From NCBI GenBank assembly GCA_016719465.1, contig JADJYY010000026.1, forward strand, positions 1-36,072: a DNA stretch of 36,072 bases, in the 5' to 3' direction. Both the position numbers and the translations under genes were made by a program. Position 1 is the first letter of the stretch. Every line of letters starts with the position of its first letter. Below the pieces are notes generated by a model. That model was not told where the DNA came from and ran no database searches. It was given only the letters and a program-made list of their open reading frames with translations. Below, one piece after another: positions 30,810 through 36,072 of this stretch. Source of the DNA: Hydrogenophilales bacterium. GTDB taxonomy: Bacteria > Pseudomonadota > Gammaproteobacteria > Burkholderiales > Thiobacillaceae.

Positions 30810-33800
30810 ATGAACGACACAGGGCCGCTTGACGAATCGGAATCCCGGAAATCACACATGAGCATTGCCGCCGCAATGGGCGCGAAGCTAAATCTTGCTG
30901 ATTTTCAGAATGCCGTACCGATACTCCGGGAGCTGAGTGTCGTCAACGATACGACAGAGAACCTGGCTGAGCTCGCCCTAAGCATCGAATCGACGCCGGC
31001 TTTCCTGAAGACCAAGCATTGGTACATCGACTCAATCAGAGCTGGCCAGCACTGCCATATCCCGGATCTGGATGTTCAACTTGATGGAGCGCTGCTGTCT
31101 CGACTAACCGAAGCCGAGACAGCAACCGTTTCGTGGACATTGCGCCGTCGTGGTCAAACTGGCGATGAGCTGGCAAAGCTCGAACAAACCGTGGAACTTC
31201 TGCCTCGCAACCAATGGGGTGGCATATCTCACCTGCCCGACATGGTCGCGGCTTTCGTTCAGCCCAATGAGCCTGCTGTCGAGCGGTTACTGAAGCAGAC
31301 GGCCGAGGTGTTGCGCAAGAATGGCAAAAATCCGGCATTGGATGGTTACAAGGACGGTTCGAAACGTGCCTGGGAACTGACTTCCGGTATCTGGAGTGCC
31401 GTGGCGGCGATGGGGCTGGACTATGCGTTGCCCCCCGCCAGCTTCGAGCATGCCGGCCAGAAAGTGCGTGGGCCTGGACAAATTATCGAGTCCGGCTTGG
31501 CAACGTGCCTCGATCTTGCACTGTTTTTTTGCTCGGCCATCGAACAAGCCGGGCTGAATCCGCTGCTTGTCTTCACCCGGGGTCATGCATTTGCCGGTGT
31601 ATGGCTTAAGAGTGAAGAATTTTCCACCTCAGTGGTGGATGACATCACGGCCTTGCGCAAGCGAGTCAAGCTCAGGGAACTGGTGCTTTTCGAGACCACC
31701 GTCGCCACCCACCGGCCGGCGCCTACGTTCTCTCACGCCGTGGAACTTGGCGCGAGACACGTCGCGGAGGAAAACGAAGAAGCCTTTGAATTGGCGGTGG
31801 ACATACGTCGGGCAAGACTGCAACGGATCAAACCCCTGGCCAGCGCCGAGGTGCACGGGACGACAGCCCCAGTCGAGACACCGCCAGTTGTGGAACCGGC
31901 CTTCGACGAAGCTCCTGATCTACCTGACGATGATGCCGCCGCCGAACCGGATCCCGCCACGCTGAATCCCAAGGACCGATTGGCACGTTGGCAGCGCAAA
32001 TTATTGGACCTGTCCTTGCGCAACAACCTGCTGAATTTTCGCAGCGGGAAGAAGGCCATCAAGGTCGAGGCACCGGACCCCGGCGCTTTGGAAGACCGGC
32101 TTTCGGACGGTCAGGCTCTGCGCCTGCTCGCCAGGCCAGCCCTCATGGACGGCGCCGATCCACGGAATCAGGCGATCCATGAAGGCCGCGAACGTGAAGA
32201 CCTGCGCCGGGAACATGCTCGCGATGCATTGAGTCGGCGCGAGGTGTTCGTGGACCTGCCCCAAGATGAACTGGATGCCCGGTTGGTGGAGCTGTTCCGC
32301 GCCGCGCGGTCCACATTGCAGGAAGGGGGTGCGAATACCCTGTTTCTCGCCATCGGCTTTCTTTCCTGGACCCGGGAAGACAAGGAGGGGGCACGCTATC
32401 GCGCACCGCTGATCCTTGTTCCGGTTAATCTGAACCGCCGGAGCGTGCGTTCCGGCTTCACCCTGACCCTCCATGACGACGAGCCACGCTTCAATCCGAC
32501 CCTGATCGAGATGCTGCGTCAGGATTTCAAGCTGAACCTGGGCGTGGCCGATGGGGAACTACCCAAGGACGATGCCGGCCTGGACGTGGCCGGTATCTGG
32601 AAAACAGTCTCCCACGCTATCAAGGACATCAAGGGATGGGAGGTGACGGAAGACGTGGTACTGGCCATGTTCTCCTTTGCCAAGTACCTCATGTGGAAGG
32701 ATTTGACCGAACGTACCGATCAATTGCGCCAAAACCCGGTGGTACGTCACCTGATCGACTCGCCACGTGAGAACTATCCATCCGGAATCGATTTCCCAAA
32801 TGTGAAATGGCTCGACCGGGATTTGCCTCCCGAACGGACCTTCTGTCCCCTGCCCGCCGATTCCTCCCAGCTCTCCGCCGTCATGGCCGCCGCTCGCGGC
32901 AAGGATTTTGTCCTCGTGGGACCGCCCGGCACAGGCAAGAGCCAGACCATCGCCAACCTCATCGCCCAATGCCTCGCGGAAGACAAACGGGTGCTGTTCG
33001 TTTCGGAGAAGATCGCAGCCCTCGATGTGGTCTACCGCCGCCTTCGTGAAGTCGGTCTGGGCGAATTCTGTCTGGAACTGCATTCCAATAAGGCCAGGAA
33101 ACTGGATGTGCTCGCCCAGCTCCAGCAGGCCTGGGAAGCGAAGGGCGTGGTAGATGCGGACTCTTGGCGCGCCGAAGCGCAGCGTTTGCGGAACCTGCGC
33201 GACCAACTCAACGGCTATGTCGAGCGTTTGCATCTTCGCCATGGCAATGGAATGACCATTTTCGAAGCGATCGGGCGGGTCGTCGACGGCGAGGATATCC
33301 CCCCTTTGGGACTTTCCTGGAGTGGGCCGAATATCCATGAGCTGCCAGCAATGGAAACGCTCCGCGAGGTGGTCGATCGGCTGGAGGTCAACTCTCAGGC
33401 CGTGGGACGGGACGCCCTAATGACGCATCCTCTCGCCACCGTCGGCCATGACGATTGGTCCCCAACCTGGCAACAAACCCTGATTGAGGCCGCCAGAAAG
33501 GTGATTCCCGCCGCGCGGGCCGTGGCACAGGCCGGCACGCACTTTTCCCAGGCTGTCGGGTTGCCAGAGCTGCCGCTAAACCGTCATGTCCGTGGCGCCT
33601 TGGCCATCCTGGCCAGAATCCTGTCCCAGGCAGCTGGGCGGGATTGGAGCTTCGTATTGCGGCCCGACGCGAAGACGTTGGCCGACCGTTTGCACGAAGC
33701 CGTGGCATTGTTGACCGAACATCAAAGTCATAGCGCGACACTGTCGCCACCTTGGCCCGATTCGGTGACCAGCGCCTGTAGGCAAGGGTTGCGGTTGCTC

Positions 33801-36072
33801 AAGAACCGGCAGGATACCCATGCCCAATTGGGCCAACCCTGGCCAATGAATACAGTACTGGAACTCAAGAAGGGTTTGGCGCTGCTGGACAGCATCGATC
33901 AAGCGATGAAACAACTCTCCGTCAGCTACGGCGAGCAGGTCGAACAGTTGAACGTGGGCCAGCTCCAACGAGAGTGGGCCAAGGCCGGAAAAGCCATGTG
34001 GCCCCTCTCCTGGTTGGCAAAACGAAAAATCAGCAAGGCACTCGACGCTGTGGTGACCGGGGGGGGCGAGCCCGACGTCGCCAAGGATCTGCGTGCTTGG
34101 GTCGAAATCCGAGCCTTGCGTTCTCAGGTCATGGCCCTGGACCTGGGCGCGGAGACCGAAGGACTCTGGGCCGGTTTGAAGACCAAAGCGGATTTGGCTC
34201 AATGTGCCCTGCGCTTCCAATTGGCGGTCAGCGCCGCGAGAAACGAACAGTCGTGGGAAGACACCGGGTTCGAGCCGATTGCGGAGGGCCGTTGTGGGGA
34301 GCGTCTTGCGACTGAGTTAAAGGTGCTCCGGACACTCCGACAACTGGACGGTCAGTTGGCAGCGCTGGAATACCTCGGCCCGGCCACCGAATCGCTGTGG
34401 GCGGGGCGAAGCACACGCACCGAATCCCTGCTGGCGGCGCTGCATTTCCAGGAGGCCATGCATCCCCTACGGGAGTCCGGTTCGCTCACCGATGAGCACA
34501 ACGCCGTGGCAACCGGGGGGTGTGGCATGACCATGGCTTCGGATTTCCGCCACCTGCGCCAGCGGGCACTGGTCGAACAGCGTCTTTCTGCCTACGACGA
34601 CCTATCCAAGCTCACGGCGGGGCTATGGGATGGCCTGCGGACCCGAACAAGTGAAGTGGAGAAGGCCCTGAAATTTCAGTCCTCCATGGCCGCCGTGGTT
34701 TCGAACCTCGCCAGCACGCCGGAAGCAATCGGGACGATCAAGGATGCACTGGACCGGCTAATCGGCGCCGGCAATGCCTTGTTGGAACCGGGGGCTCCTA
34801 TCGCGGGGGCTGGCGATGCCTATCTACAGGCTTGGGCAGCCCTGCAACCCGCCATTGACCGGTTGGCGTCGGCGGGCGGGTTCTCGGATGCGGCCAAGAC
34901 TCGGTTCGGCGAGCAGCCCCTCGACGAACTTGTCCAGCACTGCGAGGCCATCATCCACTCCGAAAGCCGGCTGCATGCTTGGTGTGCCTGGCGCAAGGTC
35001 TGTGGTGAGGCCATGGTTCTCGGCCTTGGCAATCTGGTTTCCGCTATCGAGCATGGTTCGGTGGCCCAAGGCAAGGTGCGCCGGGCGTTCGAGACCGATT
35101 ACAGCCGCTGGTGGCTCAATGCCGTGGTGGATGAGGAACAGGCCATCCGTACCTTCGTATCGGCCGAGCACGAAAAGCGCATCAGCGATTTCCGGGCACT
35201 GGACGAGCGTTTTACCGCGCTGACCCGGGATTGGATCAGGGCGCGTCTCTGTGCCGAAATGCCGAGCCAGGACAACGTCACCCGCAACTCGGAATGGGGC
35301 ACCCTGCGCCATGAAATGAACAAGAAGAAGCGCCACATGCCCTTGCGCGAACTGATGGCTGGCATCCCCACCGCGCTAACCAAGCTGACCCCTTGCCTGC
35401 TCATGAGCCCCCTGTCCATCGCCCAATACCTGGCCGCCGACGCGACCAGCTTTGATGTGGTGGTTTTCGACGAAGCCTCCCAAATCCCGGTATGGGATGC
35501 CGTGGGCGCCATCGCGCGGGGCAAACAGGTGGTCATGGTGGGGGATCCCAAGCAACTGCCACCCACCAATTTCTTCGATCGGGCCGAATCCGACCTGGAC
35601 GACGAAGACGTGGAAGGCGATCTGGAGAGCATCCTCGACGAATGCCTGGGCGCCAGCCTGCCCACCATGAATCTGGCCTGGCATTACCGCAGCCGCAACG
35701 AAAGCCTGATCGCCTTCTCCAACCATCGTTACTACGGTGGCTCGCTGGTCACTTTCCCGTCCCCCGTCACTGAAGATCGGGCCGTGAGCTTCCACCCCGT
35801 CAGCGGCACCTATGAAAAAGGCGGCGCTCGCATCAACAAGGCCGAGGCCAAAGCCCTGGTCGCCGATCTGGTCGGCCGTCTTAAGTCGCCGGGTTTCCGC
35901 GAGTCCAAGCTCACCATCGGCGTGGTTACCTTCAACACCGAACAGCAGGGGCTCATCGAAGACCTGCTGGATGAAGAGCGGCGCAAGGACCCATCCATCG
36001 AACCCTGGTTCTCTGAAGTCGAATTGGAGCCCGTTTTCGTCAAGAACCTGGAAAGCGTCCAGGGCGACGAAC
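30810..36072 (+). CDS. Giant DUF4011 superfamily 1 helicase with N-terminal transglutaminase-like region; cut by window edge
   Basis: An open frame of at least 1,754 codons with no stop before the right edge. ATG 30810 (AGGA upstream) is preferred; 30759 and 30858 also fit. Residues about 17-120 form a beta-rich N-terminal domain (KLNLADFQNAVPILREL). Residues about 200-290 look transglutaminase-like, with Cys233 (ATCLDLALFF), His259 (TRGHAFAGVWL) and Asp277/278 (VVDDITAL). The DUF4011 signature RLARWQRKLLDLSLRNNLLN starts near residue 389. Walker A GPPGTGKS is at 704-711 with RVLFVSEKIAALDVV after it. Walker B DEASQ is at 1554, then VMVGDPKQLPPTNFF and LAWHYRSRNESLI. About 840 mostly helical residues separate motifs I and II. 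The C-terminus, where relatives often carry a DUF3320 or Vsr-type nuclease domain, lies outside. Such proteins occur in phage-defence contexts; that role here is inferred. Confidence 0.88.
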   Translation, partial: MNDTGPLDESESRKSHMSIAAAMGAKLNLADFQNAVPILRELSVVNDTTENLAELALSIESTPAFLKTKHWYIDSIRAGQHCHIPDLDVQLDGALLSRLTEAETATVSWTLRRRGQTGDELAKLEQTVELLPRNQWGGISHLPDMVAAFVQPNEPAVERLLKQTAEVLRKNGKNPALDGYKDGSKRAWELTSGIWSAVAAMGLDYALPPASFEHAGQKVRGPGQIIESGLATCLDLALFFCSAIEQAGLNPLLVFTRGHAFAGVWLKSEEFSTSVVDDITALRKRVKLRELVLFETTVATHRPAPTFSHAVELGARHVAEENEEAFELAVDIRRARLQRIKPLASAEVHGTTAPVETPPVVEPAFDEAPDLPDDDAAAEPDPATLNPKDRLARWQRKLLDLSLRNNLLNFRSGKKAIKVEAPDPGALEDRLSDGQALRLLARPALMDGADPRNQAIHEGREREDLRREHARDALSRREVFVDLPQDELDARLVELFRAARSTLQEGGANTLFLAIGFLSWTREDKEGARYRAPLILVPVNLNRRSVRSGFTLTLHDDEPRFNPTLIEMLRQDFKLNLGVADGELPKDDAGLDVAGIWKTVSHAIKDIKGWEVTEDVVLAMFSFAKYLMWKDLTERTDQLRQNPVVRHLIDSPRENYPSGIDFPNVKWLDRDLPPERTFCPLPADSSQLSAVMAAARGKDFVLVGPPGTGKSQTIANLIAQCLAEDKRVLFVSEKIAALDVVYRRLREVGLGEFCLELHSNKARKLDVLAQLQQAWEAKGVVDADSWRAEAQRLRNLRDQLNGYVERLHLRHGNGMTIFEAIGRVVDGEDIPPLGLSWSGPNIHELPAMETLREVVDRLEVNSQAVGRDALMTHPLATVGHDDWSPTWQQTLIEAARKVIPAARAVAQAGTHFSQAVGLPELPLNRHVRGALAILARILSQAAGRDWSFVLRPDAKTLADRLHEAVALLTEHQSHSATLSPPWPDSVTSACRQGLRLLKNRQDTHAQLGQPWPMNTVLELKKGLALLDSIDQAMKQLSVSYGEQVEQLNVGQLQREWAKAGKAMWPLSWLAKRKISKALDAVVTGGGEPDVAKDLRAWVEIRALRSQVMALDLGAETEGLWAGLKTKADLAQCALRFQLAVSAARNEQSWEDTGFEPIAEGRCGERLATELKVLRTLRQLDGQLAALEYLGPATESLWAGRSTRTESLLAALHFQEAMHPLRESGSLTDEHNAVATGGCGMTMASDFRHLRQRALVEQRLSAYDDLSKLTAGLWDGLRTRTSEVEKALKFQSSMAAVVSNLASTPEAIGTIKDALDRLIGAGNALLEPGAPIAGAGDAYLQAWAALQPAIDRLASAGGFSDAAKTRFGEQPLDELVQHCEAIIHSESRLHAWCAWRKVCGEAMVLGLGNLVSAIEHGSVAQGKVRRAFETDYSRWWLNAVVDEEQAIRTFVSAEHEKRISDFRALDERFTALTRDWIRARLCAEMPSQDNVTRNSEWGTLRHEMNKKKRHMPLRELMAGIPTALTKLTPCLLMSPLSIAQYLAADATSFDVVVFDEASQIPVWDAVGAIARGKQVVMVGDPKQLPPTNFFDRAESDLDDEDVEGDLESILDECLGASLPTMNLAWHYRSRNESLIAFSNHRYYGGSLVTFPSPVTEDRAVSFHPVSGTYEKGGARINKAEAKALVADLVGRLKSPGFRESKLTIGVVTFNTEQQGLIEDLLDEERRKDPSIEPWFSEVELEPVFVKNLESVQGDE

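Overview
The window is GC-rich, densely packed chromosomal DNA that reads as a facultatively or obligately autotrophic betaproteobacterium. The main reason is a complete form II RuBisCO module: cbbR diverges from cbbM, which is followed by cbbQ and cbbO. Glycolate oxidase (glcDEF), a rhodanese plus DsrC-like sulfur protein, and a housekeeping set (metH, dut, coaBC, radC, rpmB, rpmG, an rsmB-type methyltransferase) of proteobacterial type fit this. No tRNA, rRNA, CRISPR array or intact insertion sequence was seen.

Layout. 1-1642 (minus) is the 5' part of metH, cut by the window edge. 1792-2691 (plus) holds a possible 23-codon leader ORF, a rhodanese and a DsrC-like protein without the family's redox cysteines. 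2776-6076 (minus) holds a membrane glycosyltransferase, dut and coaBC. 6200-14996 is an accessory metabolic cluster: a divergent IclR regulator, a phosphoketolase-like ThDP enzyme, a DUF1537 four-carbon acid kinase, and glcD-glcE-glcF. A DUF559 cassette flanked by direct repeats is wedged between glcD and glcE. 15026-16630 holds radC, rpmB-rpmG with a clear promoter and terminator, and a small lipoprotein. 16650-21947 (minus) is a tightly overlapping run: cbbR, rsmB-type methyltransferase, PLD-family protein, mscS-type channel, then a fatty acid desaturase. 22103-26891 (plus) is cbbM-cbbQ-cbbO. 26855-27090 holds two diverged copies of a structured tandem repeat that begins inside the 3' end of cbbO. 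27126-27258 (minus) is a 43-residue basic protein. 27517-30367 (plus) holds three lipoproteins of LPP20 and CsgG/FlgT type. From about 30720 the base composition falls, and a giant DUF4011 helicase with an N-terminal transglutaminase-like region runs off the right edge.

How the genes work together. RuBisCO oxygenase activity yields 2-phosphoglycolate; GlcDEF would oxidise the resulting glycolate to glyoxylate. The ThDP enzyme and DUF1537 kinase beside it suggest a linked sugar-acid or glycolate-yielding route that I cannot name. CbbQ and CbbO act as a RuBisCO activase pair.

Two structural themes recur. First, G/C-rich palindromic repeats sit between genes of the same operon (9266-9366, 23551-23648, 24499-24600), and one copy lies in frame inside glcF. 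Second, five otherwise intact genes (metH, rhodanese, mscS, cbbM and the small basic protein) each carry one single-base indel. That is best explained by consensus sequence errors, so these genes should be read as probably functional.
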